From assembly GCF_001999905.1 (NCBI RefSeq), contig NZ_CP019640.1, positions 3,080,001 through 3,144,000 of the forward strand: a DNA stretch of 64,000 nt, written 5' to 3'. Under the pieces are notes generated by a model that ran no database searches, was not told the DNA's origin, and saw only the letters and a list, made by a program, of their open reading frames with translations. The stretch is from Planococcus lenghuensis. Lineage in GTDB: Bacteria; Bacillota; Bacilli; Bacillales_A; Planococcaceae. The position numbers and the translations under genes were made by a program. Shown here one piece after another: positions 33,929-42,700 of this stretch (position 1 is the stretch's first letter; each line of letters opens with the position of its first letter).

Positions 33929-33970
33929 AAAAACGGCCTGCACCGGTGTTTGCCGGTGCAGGCCGTTTTT
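33929..33970. terminator. Strong bidirectional-type terminator
   Basis: An 18-bp perfect stem beginning AAAAACGGCCTGCACCGG with a 6-nt loop and a T-run. Confidence 0.9.
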
Positions 33971-33997
33971 AGGCTTGAAACGAGTACATCAGCTGGC

Positions 33998-34123
33998 CTT
34001 AAAATGCATTCGGCTGTTCTTAATGTACATTCGGCAAATTTTAAAGTGTGTTCGCCCAATCTTAATGTGCATTCAGAGAATCTTAAAGGTCATTCAACTG
34101 GCTTTAACATGTACTCATCCAAT
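33998..34123. repeat. Six-unit 21-bp tandem repeat array
   Basis: Units start at 33998, 34019, 34040, 34061, 34082 and 34103, each about CTTAANNTGNATTCNNNNAAT (for example CTTAATGTACATTCGGCAAA and CTTAATGTGCATTCAGAGAA). A decayed seventh unit precedes them. The period is exactly 21, so a frame through it would give heptads such as NLNVHSE, but no start with a ribosome site exists and the terminator lies inside the frame. The array sits between two terminators in an otherwise empty 300-bp gap. Confidence 0.75.
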
Positions 34124-34161
34124 TCCGCTCACAGCTCAGCTGTATTTTCACCAAAAATCAC

Positions 34162-34200
34162 AAAAAGCTGACGCCGTTTTTTCCGGTATCAGCTTTTTTA
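34162..34200. terminator. Terminator after the SRAP gene
   Basis: AAAAAGCTGA ... TCAGCTTTTT with an internal CCG/CGG pairing. It resembles the hairpins at 2904 and 52016. Confidence 0.8.
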
Positions 34201-34201
34201 C

Positions 34202-34879
34202 TCAACTCACCTGTTCAATGAGTTCAGGTCCTTTGTTTTTCGGGGAATTGACTTCCGGCGATACCGGGTATGCTTCCATTTGATCGGCATCATATGGCTT
34301 CAGCATGTCCTGCAGCGCTTCTGTGTCCTGAACATCAGGGTCGATCCAGCGCTGTTCATCTTCTTTGGACAAGACAACCGGCATGCGGTCATGGATCGAT
34401 TCCATCAATTCATTCGGCTCCGTTGTCAGAATGGAACAGGAATAGACCGTTTCTCCTTCCGGCGACTTCCAGGCCTCCCACAGACCGGCAAACGCGAATG
34501 GCTCTCCAGTTTTCATACGGATCAGCATAGGCTGTTTTCCATCATCAGTCCGCCGCCATTCATAAAAGGAGTCAGCTACAACAAGACAGCGCTTTTTTTT
34601 GAAGGCGCTCCGGTAACTTGGCTTATCAGCTGCGGTTTCTGAACGCGCATTAATCATTTTATAACCGATTTTCGCGTCCTTCGCCCAAGGCGGGATAAGC
34701 CCCCAGCGCAGGAAACCGAGCCGATTTTCCTTACCGTCACTGATGACAGCGACGACTTGCTGGGAAGGCGCTACATTATAACGCGCCTCGTACTCCCCTT
34801 CATCAAACGATACATTATCCACATTGAACCGGTCCACAATCGTCCGAAAATCCGAGTACAGCGAAAATCTGCCGCACAT
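34202..34879 (-). CDS. SRAP-family abasic-site protein (YedK/HMCES-like)
   Basis: 225 residues. ATG 34879 makes Cys the second residue (MCGRFSLYSDF), which is required because the Cys2 amine crosslinks abasic DNA after Met removal. An upstream in-frame GTG (34888) would spoil this. Conserved segments are ARYNVAPSQQVVAV, RWGLIPPWAKD, INARSETAADKPSYRSAF and RCLVVADSFYEWRR (active-site Glu), and the family His is likely in DRMPVVL vicinity. It shields abasic sites in single-stranded DNA. Single gene. Confidence 0.92.
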   Translation of the reverse strand: MCGRFSLYSDFRTIVDRFNVDNVSFDEGEYEARYNVAPSQQVVAVISDGKENRLGFLRWGLIPPWAKDAKIGYKMINARSETAADKPSYRSAFKKKRCLVVADSFYEWRRTDDGKQPMLIRMKTGEPFAFAGLWEAWKSPEGETVYSCSILTTEPNELMESIHDRMPVVLSKEDEQRWIDPDVQDTEALQDMLKPYDADQMEAYPVSPEVNSPKNKGPELIEQVS

Positions 34880-34956
34880 TGTGATCACCTCATTTCCGAA
34901 TAATGGTTTAAAAGGATGTTCACTTCTCTCTCCTGTATTCCCTTTCCATCTGTCTG

Positions 34957-35841
34957 TTAACCGCTGTGGCCTTGGCTAAGACGTTCGACAACAGCCGCCC
35001 ATTCCGGCATGCCGGTCTGGGCACCGATCTTTTCGACTGACAGTGAAGCGGCCGCGTTCGCAAACCGGATGGCCTCCCGGAGCTCCATCCCTTCGGACAG
35101 TGCAACACCAAGTGCTCCGTTGAATGCATCACCGGCTCCAGTCGTGTCCGCCACTTCAGCTGCAAATCCTTTTACAGAAACATGCCGCTCCCCATTAAAA
35201 AAGCGGGCCCCTGCTTTGCCAAGTGTCACAATGAGCCGGTTCGGATATTCTTCCAGCGCCCGTTCCCATGCCGGGCCGAATAATTCCTCTGCCTCGGTTT
35301 CATTCGGCGTGATGTAGGTTGCCAGCGCCAACAGATTCCGGGCAGCTTCAGCAGCAGGAGCGGGATTCAGTATAACCGGCACCTGATGGCTGCGGCACAG
35401 CTCCAGAGTCCTTGTTACAAGGTCCAGCGGCACTTCCAGCTGTACAATTACGATGCTGCTTGCTGCCAGCTGCTGTTCAAATGCCTCTGCCTGTTCAGGT
35501 CCAATAGTGTGATTGGCTCCCGGCACTACGATAATCCGATTGTCGCCTTCTGTCAGCAGAATATTCGCAATACCGCTCATTCCTTTTGTCCGGCTGACTC
35601 CCGCTGTATTGATCCCTTCGCCGCGGAGTGTTGTGAGCAATTCCACTCCGAATGCATCGTTCCCCACCGCTCCGATCATGTGGACATTTCCACCAAGCCG
35701 TGCTGCTGCGACCGCCTGGTTGGCGCCTTTGCCACCAGGTGCTGTCGCAAACAGATCGCCAAGTATTGTCTCCCCCTGCTTTGGAAAACGCGGCGCACCC
35801 ACAACAAGATCCATATTCATACTGCCAACAACTGTGATCAT
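34957..35841 (-). CDS. rbsK: Ribokinase
   Basis: 294 residues, PfkB family. It phosphorylates ribose to ribose-5-phosphate. The N-terminus has VVGSMNMDLVVGAPRFPKQG and GGKGANQAVAAARLG. The C-terminal ATP-site motif DTTGAGDAFNGALGVAL contains the catalytic Asp. No ribose transporter or rbs repressor is next to it, so it may salvage ribose from nucleosides. ATG 35841 is the family-like start; further in-frame sequence upstream is unlikely. Confidence 0.88.
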   Translation of the reverse strand: MITVVGSMNMDLVVGAPRFPKQGETILGDLFATAPGGKGANQAVAAARLGGNVHMIGAVGNDAFGVELLTTLRGEGINTAGVSRTKGMSGIANILLTEGDNRIIVVPGANHTIGPEQAEAFEQQLAASSIVIVQLEVPLDLVTRTLELCRSHQVPVILNPAPAAEAARNLLALATYITPNETEAEELFGPAWERALEEYPNRLIVTLGKAGARFFNGERHVSVKGFAAEVADTTGAGDAFNGALGVALSEGMELREAIRFANAAASLSVEKIGAQTGMPEWAAVVERLSQGHSG

Positions 35842-35934
35842 TCCGATACACTCCCGACCGTCTCTCACTCTGTTTTCCATAAACTGAAAAAAGATATTTT
35901 GCACTGGGCGGATGCAAATTTTGCCCCTTATTGA

Positions 35935-36357
35935 TCAGGAGGAATGCCGCACACGGAATTTTTCTGCTACGTCTCTGATCAACTGCTGATCCAGGTACTG
36001 CTTCATATGCTGTTCTGCCCGCTCCATGACTTCATCGATCAGGCAGTCCTCATCTTCTTCCAGCTCCGCATGATCCGCCGTACAGCTGAATAAAGCCATC
36101 TCTCCTTCAATCGCATTTATAACATCCAGAAAAGAAATTTCCTTGGAACGCTTCATGAGCCGATAGCCGCCGTTCACACCAGTGGCTGATTCAATTAAAT
36201 TCGCTTTTACAAGTTTCGTTAAAATTTTGGACAGATAGGTCGCTGATACATCCTGCTTATCAGCCAGCGGGACGACACCGAGTGTCTGCCCGGCCGGCTG
36301 ATTCGATAAATGCATCATTGTATGCAAAGCGTAATTCGTCGCCTTAGAGTACTTCAT
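35935..36357 (-). CDS. Rrf2-family regulator
   Basis: 140 residues. Rrf2 winged helix (MKYSKATNYALHTMMHLSN, then VSATYLSKILTKLVKANLIE and GVNGGYRLMKR). The C-terminal part has only two cysteines (FSCTADHAELEEDEDC) and not the three-cysteine cluster motif of NsrR, so cluster binding is uncertain. ATG 36357 follows AAGGAG at 6 bp. Overlaps the Cys-rich ORF upstream by 14 bp, so both are translated from one message. Targets unknown, probably this operon itself. Confidence 0.85.
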   Translation of the reverse strand: MKYSKATNYALHTMMHLSNQPAGQTLGVVPLADKQDVSATYLSKILTKLVKANLIESATGVNGGYRLMKRSKEISFLDVINAIEGEMALFSCTADHAELEEDEDCLIDEVMERAEQHMKQYLDQQLIRDVAEKFRVRHSS

Positions 36358-36592
36358 CCATTTCTCCTTCCGCTGCTTTCTCACACGTAAATCCGGTATC
36401 GCATATCCATTTTTTTGCCGCGGCTGCGCAAGATACCGGGCATTTCACCACGCAGACCGGATAGCAGCTGGAATCAGTATAACATTTGAAGTTACGGCTA
36501 AGCAGCAGCAGTTCCAGCCGGTTGATGCACGCATGATCAGCTGAAGCAAAAACCGCGATGTCAGGCGTGAATAAGTTCTTCAGAAAAAGCAT
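36344..36592 (-). CDS. 82-residue eight-cysteine protein coupled to Rrf2
   Basis: 82 residues from ATG 36592, with an ideal CGGAGGT 7 bp upstream. Cysteines lie at 22, 37, 43, 47, 51, 55, 64 and 70; the four at 43-55 are spaced C-x3-C-x3-C-x3-C, a helical face. The ends are non-cysteine (MLFLKNLFTPDIAVFASADH start, EKAAEGEMDEVL tail). No family recognised. The combination suggests metal, Fe-S or thiol binding and a partner role for the downstream Rrf2 protein. An in-frame start further up has no ribosome site. Confidence 0.6.
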   Translation of the reverse strand: MLFLKNLFTPDIAVFASADHACINRLELLLLSRNFKCYTDSSCYPVCVVKCPVSCAAAAKKWICDTGFTCEKAAEGEMDEVL

Positions 36593-36657
36593 GTCGCCGA
36601 CCTCCGTTCTTTTATTCACTAAAGCAGCTATTAAAGACACTTTATATCTATAATTGA

Positions 36658-36685
36658 AATATAGCATGTTCTGTCCGGATTGCAA
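36658..36685 (-). promoter_or_regulatory. Promoter of the Cys-rich/Rrf2 operon
   Basis: On the minus strand TTGCAA (36680-36685), 16-bp spacer, TATATT (36658-36663), about 65 bp before the start at 36592. Inverted AT-rich motifs follow it. Confidence 0.5.
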
Positions 36686-36795
36686 AGTGTCCGCTAAAAC
36701 ATAATTATTCTTTGAATCAGGCGGTTTCTGCGACTTTCCAATTTCTGCTACAATAAAATTCAAGTTGATTTTTGCACAAGAAAGGACGTGACAGC

Positions 36796-37986
36796 ATGCC
36801 GCAGCGCTATTCAGTGAAGGATCGGATGTTTTGGCGAATCGCGGTAAGCCTGTTATTCGCTTCGCTTTTTGTCTTCGCCAATATGTATGCAGTGCAGCCG
36901 CTGCTTCCGGTATTCACGGAAGCATTCGGCGTTTCAGTATCCGTCTCAAGCTTCGCGATGTCCCTGACAATTGTTGGAGTCATTGTCGGACTGATCCTGC
37001 TCGGATTTCTGTCCGACCGCAACGGGCGGCGGGGATTCATCACCTTCTCCCTTATCGGGGCAGCACTTCCGTTTTTCCTGCTGCCATTGACAGATTCCTT
37101 CGCTGTCTTCCTTACGCTTCGTTTTCTGCAGGGAATAGCACTGGCTGGAGTGCCGGCGGCTGCACTTGCATATATCAGTGAAGAGATCGAAGCAAAAAGC
37201 GTTGGCTTTGCGACTGCTCTCTATATTTCAAGCAATGCGCTCGGCGGCATGCTCGGCCGGGTGCTGACCGGGTATTTAACGGATCGCTACTCGTGGGAGC
37301 TATCGTTTGTTGCTTTCGGTTCTGTCGGCCTCCTGCTGTTTATGGCTGTGCTTATTCTGCTGCCGAAATCCCGCAATTTCGAACCAAGCAACGCGGGATT
37401 CCGTCAGGATCTCGAAGGATTCATGTTCCACCTGAAGAATCCATCTCTGCTACTTGTTTTTGGCCTGGGCGCGGTCCTCCAAATTTCGTTTACTGGTGTC
37501 TGGACATATTTACCGTTTTATTTGCAGGGACCGCCGTTCGTTATGTCCCTCGAAGCAATTTCCTACTTGTTTTTTGCATACGGACTCGGCGTGGTGGGAT
37601 CACCGGTTGCCGGCCGGCTTGCAGGAAAATGGGGTATCGGACCCGTCCGGCTCGCCGGTGTCTTTACGCTGTCAGCGGGTATTTTACTGACACTTAGCGG
37701 TTCGATCACCTTAATTACAATCGGCCTTTGCCTCACTTGCCTTGGCTTCTTTACAGCGCACTCACTGACTGCCGCTTCTGTAAGCCAGCAGGCTACACAC
37801 CATAAAGGCAGTGCATCAAGTCTTTACCTTGTCTCCTACTATATCGGCGTCACGCTCGGCAGCTCAGTGCTTAGCCCTGTCTGGACCGCTGGCGGCTGGA
37901 CTGCACTTATCCTGCTGATTGCAGCACTGCCTACCGCCTATGTACTGATCATTACATTGACCGCAAAAAGAACCGGCACAGTATGA
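36796..37986 (+). CDS. MFS transporter (YnfM/DHA1-type)
   Basis: 396 residues, 12 predicted spans. The MFS signature is GFLSDRNGRRGFI near residue 70. The N-terminus MFWRIAVSLLFASLFVFANM and QPLLPVFTEAFGV are typical of the YnfM/arabinose-efflux-like branch. ATG 36796 is chosen; the upstream in-frame TTG lacks a ribosome site. Divergent from the Rrf2 operon, so it may be controlled with it. Confidence 0.87.
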   Translation: MPQRYSVKDRMFWRIAVSLLFASLFVFANMYAVQPLLPVFTEAFGVSVSVSSFAMSLTIVGVIVGLILLGFLSDRNGRRGFITFSLIGAALPFFLLPLTDSFAVFLTLRFLQGIALAGVPAAALAYISEEIEAKSVGFATALYISSNALGGMLGRVLTGYLTDRYSWELSFVAFGSVGLLLFMAVLILLPKSRNFEPSNAGFRQDLEGFMFHLKNPSLLLVFGLGAVLQISFTGVWTYLPFYLQGPPFVMSLEAISYLFFAYGLGVVGSPVAGRLAGKWGIGPVRLAGVFTLSAGILLTLSGSITLITIGLCLTCLGFFTAHSLTAASVSQQATHHKGSASSLYLVSYYIGVTLGSSVLSPVWTAGGWTALILLIAALPTAYVLIITLTAKRTGTV

Positions 37987-38006
37987 TTGCACTGTGCCGG
38001 TTCTTT
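37967..38006. terminator. Bidirectional terminator overlapping the MFS stop
   Basis: AAAGAACCGGCACAGT / ACTGTGCCGGTTCTTT, a 16-bp stem with an 8-nt loop. Confidence 0.9.
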
Positions 38007-38008
38007 AC

Positions 38009-39646
38009 TTATTGCAGCGTCTCTGGAAGTACGGTCAGATCAATACCGAAAACAACCGGAAGATAGAAGTAGACGAGCAGACTGCTGATTACGATTCCAA
38101 TAACATTCAGCAGGAATCCGGATTTCGCCATATCAGGAATCCGCAAATAACCGGAACCGAAGACGACAGCATTCGGCGGTGTTGCAACGGGCAGCATGAA
38201 TGCACAGGATGCAGCGACTGCCGCTGTGACCATAAGGGCAAACGGATGAACAACCAGCGCGCTCGCAAGTGCCGCCATGATCGGAAACATCATGGAAGCT
38301 GTTGCTGTATTCGATGTGATCTCAGTCAGGAAGATTACAAGCGTTGCCACAACAAAAATCACAAGCAGGATATGGACGCCTTCAAGTGCCGACAGCTGGC
38401 TTCCGATCCATTCCGAAAGACCTGAGCTGACAAATCCGGCAGCAATGGCAAGGCCGCCGCCGAATAGGAGCAAAATACCCCACGGCAATTTGACGGCAGT
38501 CGCCCAGTCAAGCAGGTTATCGCCTCTGCGGTTTTTTGAAGGAATTGCAAACAGGATAATAACCGCAATCAGCCCGATGATGGCATCTCCGATTTCCGGG
38601 AGGAACAGCGAAAGTAAAAATGAGCGGCTGATCCAAGCAAAAGCGGTTAGCACGAAAATAGTGAAAACCACTTTTTCTTCAAAAGAAGCGGCTCCTAACC
38701 GCCGCTTCTCTTCCCGAATCACCGCGTTGCCGCCAGGAAGTTGCTTCAGCTTAAGCGGATGCGCCAATTTGACAAGATAGAACCAGGCAAGAAAGATGAA
38801 GCCCCAGGCAAACGGGACACCAAACAGCATCCATTGGCCGAATCCGAGTTCTATGCCATAAATTGTATCAAGTGCGCCAGCCAGGAGCGCATTCGGCGGT
38901 GTTCCGATCAACGTTGCAATTCCGCCAAGTGAGGCGGAATAAGCGATTCCGAGCATAAGCGCTTTCCCGAATGCAAAATTCTCTTTCGAGGTGTCGATCG
39001 ACGGGTCATCCTTGAGTGCATCCGATACTTGATAAATGATCGCTAAACCGATTGGCACCATCATCATGGCCGTAGCGGTGTTCGAAATCCACATGGAGAG
39101 AAAACCGGTGGCAATCATGAAACCCAGAATGATCCGGTCCGTATTCGTGCCGATCAGGCCGATAATGGTCAGCGCAATCCGCCGGTGCAAATTCCACTTT
39201 TCCATAGCCAGAGCAATCATGAAGCCGGCCATGAAAAGGAAGATCGTATCATCCCCGTAGGCGGCAGTCGTACTTTCAATATCGAGCCCCCCTGTGAGCG
39301 GGAACAGGATAATCGGCAACAGGGAAGTTGCGGGAATCGGAATCGCTTCCGTGATCCACCAAATCGCAATCCAGAGAGTGCCAGCTAAAATGGCCTGGGC
39401 TTCAGGAGTAAGGCCTGGCGGTTCAAAGAACAGTAAAGTCAGGATAAAAAGCAGCGGTCCGGCAAACAATCCGATCAATTGCCCGGTATTGTAACTCCGG
39501 TTATCCCCGTCTCCCGGCCCGTGGGTTCCGCCGCTGACTGACACGCTATTCTCGGGAACTCCTTCGTCCGGCCTGACAAAAAAGCGCAAGGTCTTTTTTG
39601 CTTCATCGTGCTTTTCCCACATCCAGTCCCAAGCAGCTGTAATCAT
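38009..39646 (-). CDS. DASS-family sodium/dicarboxylate symporter
   Basis: 545 residues, SLC13/DASS family with about 11-12 spans. Substrate-site SNT motifs are visible as WISNTATAMMMVPIG and EITSNTATASMMFPIM, with TPPNAL after the first (LIGTPPNALLAG). Sodium-coupled uptake of succinate, fumarate, malate or related anions. A cytosolic N-terminal tail of about 55 residues is longer than usual. ATG 39646 has AGGAGGT at 6 bp. Confidence 0.9.
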   Translation of the reverse strand: MITAAWDWMWEKHDEAKKTLRFFVRPDEGVPENSVSVSGGTHGPGDGDNRSYNTGQLIGLFAGPLLFILTLLFFEPPGLTPEAQAILAGTLWIAIWWITEAIPIPATSLLPIILFPLTGGLDIESTTAAYGDDTIFLFMAGFMIALAMEKWNLHRRIALTIIGLIGTNTDRIILGFMIATGFLSMWISNTATAMMMVPIGLAIIYQVSDALKDDPSIDTSKENFAFGKALMLGIAYSASLGGIATLIGTPPNALLAGALDTIYGIELGFGQWMLFGVPFAWGFIFLAWFYLVKLAHPLKLKQLPGGNAVIREEKRRLGAASFEEKVVFTIFVLTAFAWISRSFLLSLFLPEIGDAIIGLIAVIILFAIPSKNRRGDNLLDWATAVKLPWGILLLFGGGLAIAAGFVSSGLSEWIGSQLSALEGVHILLVIFVVATLVIFLTEITSNTATASMMFPIMAALASALVVHPFALMVTAAVAASCAFMLPVATPPNAVVFGSGYLRIPDMAKSGFLLNVIGIVISSLLVYFYLPVVFGIDLTVLPETLQ

Positions 39647-39745
39647 TGGGCTACCTCCTAATAACAAGAATTTTTGAAAAAAGTAAACTATTTTATTATA
39701 AGAGGAAAGCGTTCCCAACAACAACAGGTTTCTGTAAATAATCGC

Positions 39746-39779
39746 AAAAAAGCGGCTGCACCTTGGAGGTACAGCCGCT
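39746..39779 (-). terminator. Terminator of the ydjM-like gene
   Basis: AGCGGCTG ... CAGCCGCT with a T-run on the minus strand. Confidence 0.7.
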
Positions 39780-39827
39780 GCAGCCCGACTTAAATCGGTC
39801 CACCCTTCATTTTTTCACCATGATTGC

Positions 39828-40313
39828 TCAGCTGAGTGATGCGAAATCAAATGCTATATAGCCAAAGTAAACGGTCAGCAGCGACAGAATGGCGAATACT
39901 GCATTTTCACCGGTCCCGCCTGTCTTAACAGTAAGCGGCAGGCGAACGGTCACACTGACCGGAAAAAACAGCTTAATTCCATTCTTTGTCGCCATATCGA
40001 GCAGCAGATGGCTCGCCATTCCGACGATAATGCCGGCTGTTACAGCAGCATTATCCGGCCAACGGTCCAGCAAAGTTCCGATGATCGCCAGAAACAGAAG
40101 GCTGTGGGTGAACGTCCGGTGGCCGAATATCGCATTAATGATTTTCGACAGCGGTTTAAGTTTTCTGCCGATCATGCTGCCGCTATGGCAAATGTCCGGC
40201 AGCATCGATCCAATAATTCCTGTGCCAAGCATCAGCAGCGGCTGCGCGCCTGTTACTGATGCAAAGGCCAGCCCGGCAGCCATGCCGCCGAGCATATGTG
40301 TTTTTCCTGTCAT
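39828..40313 (-). CDS. YdjM-family membrane metal-dependent hydrolase
   Basis: 161 residues, about four spans. Motifs are GKTHMLGGMAAGLAFA near the N-terminus, LPDICHSGSMIGRK (acid-His pair), FGHRTFTHSLLFL and SHLLLDMATKNGIKLFFP, the four metal-site segments of the DUF457/YdjM family. In Escherichia coli YdjM is SOS-induced; the role here is unknown. No LexA box seen. Confidence 0.88.
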   Translation of the reverse strand: MTGKTHMLGGMAAGLAFASVTGAQPLLMLGTGIIGSMLPDICHSGSMIGRKLKPLSKIINAIFGHRTFTHSLLFLAIIGTLLDRWPDNAAVTAGIIVGMASHLLLDMATKNGIKLFFPVSVTVRLPLTVKTGGTGENAVFAILSLLTVYFGYIAFDFASLS

Positions 40314-40336
40314 GTTGTTCTCCCTCTAAGATGCGA

Positions 40337-41293
40337 TTACGTGATGGTTTCAAGCAGGCTTAAACTGCTGATCATGATGAAGGCCAATACGCCGATCAGG
40401 CCGATATACAGCAGGGCCCACTTCACTTTTGTTTTCGTGCTTGTTACGTAATACGTGCTGATCCGGTGAATCTCTTCTTTCCGTTCAGCCCGCATCCGTT
40501 CAAGCTTGTGGCGCCTGGCGAGCAGACTGGCCGCATCCTTCACTTCCTCTTCCGTTTCCGGCACCGGCGATATATCCAGCTGCCAGGCCAGCTGGCGGAT
40601 TTTCCGGTCAATCTCTCCGATTTCATTTTCAAACTGCTTTTTCTTCCTTCCGCGCAGCAAGTGGGTAATCCAGGAAATCCCCCCGATCACCGTAATCAGC
40701 AACAACATCGGTCCCGGCATTACAAAGTTCAGAACGATCAGCAGCACGATTCCGAAGCCCCACAATGCGGTGGACAGAGAAGCCACGATCCGTCCCCCGT
40801 CAAGCGGACTGACCGGCAGCAAATTGAACAGGTTCAGGAAAGCCCCCAAATAGATAATTAACGCAAAAAGCGGTTCATCTGTATAGAGATAAAGCGGAAT
40901 GGCTGGTATGATGGACAGCAGACCTGCCAGCGGTCCGCCGTACGCGATAAAACTTTCCGTCTCCGCGTCTTTAATCGCTTTCGGGTCAATGCCGATGACG
41001 GCACCCATGAACGGTACAAAAATTGCCGGAGATGTCCGGATCCCTTTCACCCGGGCAGCCACGAGATGACCCATCTCATGGATAAACAGCACATAAATTA
41101 ATGCGACACCGAATTTCCAGCCGAATACAGCTGCATAAAAGCCGAGTGACAGAAACATCGAAATCAATGTCTGCAATTTCGCGAACTTCACAATTGCAAG
41201 GACAAATTTCAGTTTAGTTGCCAGAAAAATACCGATAACGCCGAGAGTTCCCAGCACCCGGTTTTGTTTTTTGGTCGCTTCCAAACGGATCAC
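40337..41293 (-). CDS. Site-2 protease family M50 peptidase
   Basis: 318 residues. The zinc site HEMGH near residue 73 lies in a membrane span, and the distal NLLPVSPLDGGRI holds the third ligand Asp. Six or so spans are followed by a charged coiled-coil segment (NEIGEIDRKIRQLAWQLDI) and a last C-terminal span. This form, with a cytosolic helical tail, is the YwhC-like intramembrane protease type; the substrate is unknown. GTG 41293 is favoured because GGAG lies 7 bp upstream; the in-frame ATG at 41311 has no ribosome site. Confidence 0.85.
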   Translation of the reverse strand: MIRLEATKKQNRVLGTLGVIGIFLATKLKFVLAIVKFAKLQTLISMFLSLGFYAAVFGWKFGVALIYVLFIHEMGHLVAARVKGIRTSPAIFVPFMGAVIGIDPKAIKDAETESFIAYGGPLAGLLSIIPAIPLYLYTDEPLFALIIYLGAFLNLFNLLPVSPLDGGRIVASLSTALWGFGIVLLIVLNFVMPGPMLLLITVIGGISWITHLLRGRKKKQFENEIGEIDRKIRQLAWQLDISPVPETEEEVKDAASLLARRHKLERMRAERKEEIHRISTYYVTSTKTKVKWALLYIGLIGVLAFIMISSLSLLETIT

Positions 41294-41397
41294 GCTCACT
41301 CTCCACTCCATAATTGGGGATTGGCCCTTATGAATAATTATACCTGAAAATTGGGTATAGAGCAGGATACAGACCTTAACAGAAAGGGGAAATGACT

Positions 41398-42024
41398 ATG
41401 GGTATCCATAAATTTTTCACATCTTTAAATGATTTAGAGCGGATTATCCGCGCGCCGGGCCGTTTTAAATTCGAAGACCATAATGTAGCGGCGCATTCCT
41501 GGAAAGTCAGCCAGTATGCGATGTTTTTCGCCACAATCGAGGAACAGGCTGGAAAAGAAATCGACTGGAAATCGCTTTATGAAAAAACCATCAACCATGA
41601 CTTTGCGGAAGTGTTCATCGGCGACATCAAAACACCCGTCAAGCACTCCTCGCCGGAATTGAAAGAAATGCTGGCCCGGGTGGAAGAAGGAATGATGGAG
41701 AAGTTCATCCTGAGCGAAATCCCGGAGGAGTTCCAGCAGATTTTCTTTGACCGGATGAAAGAAGGAAAAGATGAAACCACAGAAGGCCGGCTGCTGGAGT
41801 TTGCCGATAAACTGGACCAGTTCTATGAATCCTTCGCCGAACTGAAACGGGGCAATAAAGATCCCGAATTCGTGATCATGTACCGGACTGCGCTCCGGAA
41901 ACTGCTGGATCTGCCGCTTAATGCCAGCGTCTCCTATTTTAAAGATACCATTCTTGATGACGTGATCAGTGAAGACACAGTCATCGATGTACGGGAAATT
42001 ACAAAAGAAGTGCTCGAAAGCTGA
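41398..42024 (+). CDS. HD-domain 5'-nucleotidase (YfbR-like)
   Basis: 208 residues. HD metal-site: AAHSWKVSQYAMFF near 32, NHDFAEVFIGDIKTPVKHSS near 67, and LLEFADKLDQFYESF near 128. YfbR-type enzymes remove phosphate from 5'-deoxynucleotides. ATG 41398 rather than 41392 on ribosome-site spacing. Followed at once by the DUF488 gene, convergent. Confidence 0.85.
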   Translation: MGIHKFFTSLNDLERIIRAPGRFKFEDHNVAAHSWKVSQYAMFFATIEEQAGKEIDWKSLYEKTINHDFAEVFIGDIKTPVKHSSPELKEMLARVEEGMMEKFILSEIPEEFQQIFFDRMKEGKDETTEGRLLEFADKLDQFYESFAELKRGNKDPEFVIMYRTALRKLLDLPLNASVSYFKDTILDDVISEDTVIDVREITKEVLES

Positions 42025-42029
42025 ATGGC

Positions 42030-42602
42030 TTAAGCTTGCCGGCCGCCTTCCGGTTCTGTCACCGGATATGTGATGATTCCACCTTTTCCCACTAAAGGTG
42101 GCGCTCCCCATATACCGAGCTCGTGATCAACGAGTTCGATTGTTTCTTTCTTCCCATCGATGATATGTTTCACTTCATGTCCGCCTGTAGTGAGCCAATT
42201 GCTGATCAGCAGCCGGTGACAGCGCGCCGGATGACGCTCTGAACAGCAATATGCCACCTGTTTATCAGCGGCAAGCGTCAGCAATTCATCGATGCCTTCC
42301 TGAAACTCTTCTGTCAGGCAATAATCAGCGTAATTATGGAATGAGCGGTTGCGCCATGCGGCATTCACCTCGGCTCCGATCACTTTTGACTTTCGCCGCC
42401 GGCCGCCCAGTTTCGGAAAATGCCGGTATGTGAAACCGTCCGCTTCCAGCCACTCCGGGAACTGGTCTCTTGAAAATTGCGGCCATTTCCGGCTGCCTGG
42501 ATAAGCGCGGACATCTGCAAGCACTTCAATCCCATGTTCCTTCAGCATCCGCCGGAACAGTTCCCGCGAATGGCCCGAATGGCCGATTGTGTAAAGAATC
42601 AC
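42030..42602 (-). CDS. DUF488 family protein
   Basis: 190 residues. TIGHSGHSRELFRRML start, VLADVRAYPGSRKWPQFSRD, and later YCCSERHPARCHRLLISNWL with the conserved Cys/His/Arg residues of the DUF488 fold. Function unknown, possibly a nucleic-acid or nucleotide enzyme. GTG 42602 is chosen; the start is uncertain because the frame is open to 42659. Confidence 0.8.
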   Translation of the reverse strand: MILYTIGHSGHSRELFRRMLKEHGIEVLADVRAYPGSRKWPQFSRDQFPEWLEADGFTYRHFPKLGGRRRKSKVIGAEVNAAWRNRSFHNYADYCLTEEFQEGIDELLTLAADKQVAYCCSERHPARCHRLLISNWLTTGGHEVKHIIDGKKETIELVDHELGIWGAPPLVGKGGIITYPVTEPEGGRQA

Positions 42603-42658
42603 CGTTACCACACTCCTTTCTCCTTTCTTTCCTGAAGTCGGAAAGGTGTAAACAGACA

Positions 42659-42697
42659 AAATGCGCGGAAGAGTCTATCCTCTTCTGCGCATTTTTG
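42659..42697. terminator. Terminator of the M4 protease gene
   Basis: AATGCGC(G/A)GAAGAG-TCTATC-CTCTTC(T/C)GCGCAT, with a TTTT tail on both strands. Confidence 0.8.
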
Positions 42698-42700
42698 TGT

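Noticed and set aside
33998-34123. Possible CRISPR array
   Set aside because: Repeats are directly adjacent with no unique spacers, and no cas genes are present.
33905-34171. 88-codon open frame through the 21-bp repeats with heptad peptides
   Set aside because: Its start overlaps the previous stop with no ribosome site, a strong terminator lies inside it, and the 21-bp phase alone explains the open frame.
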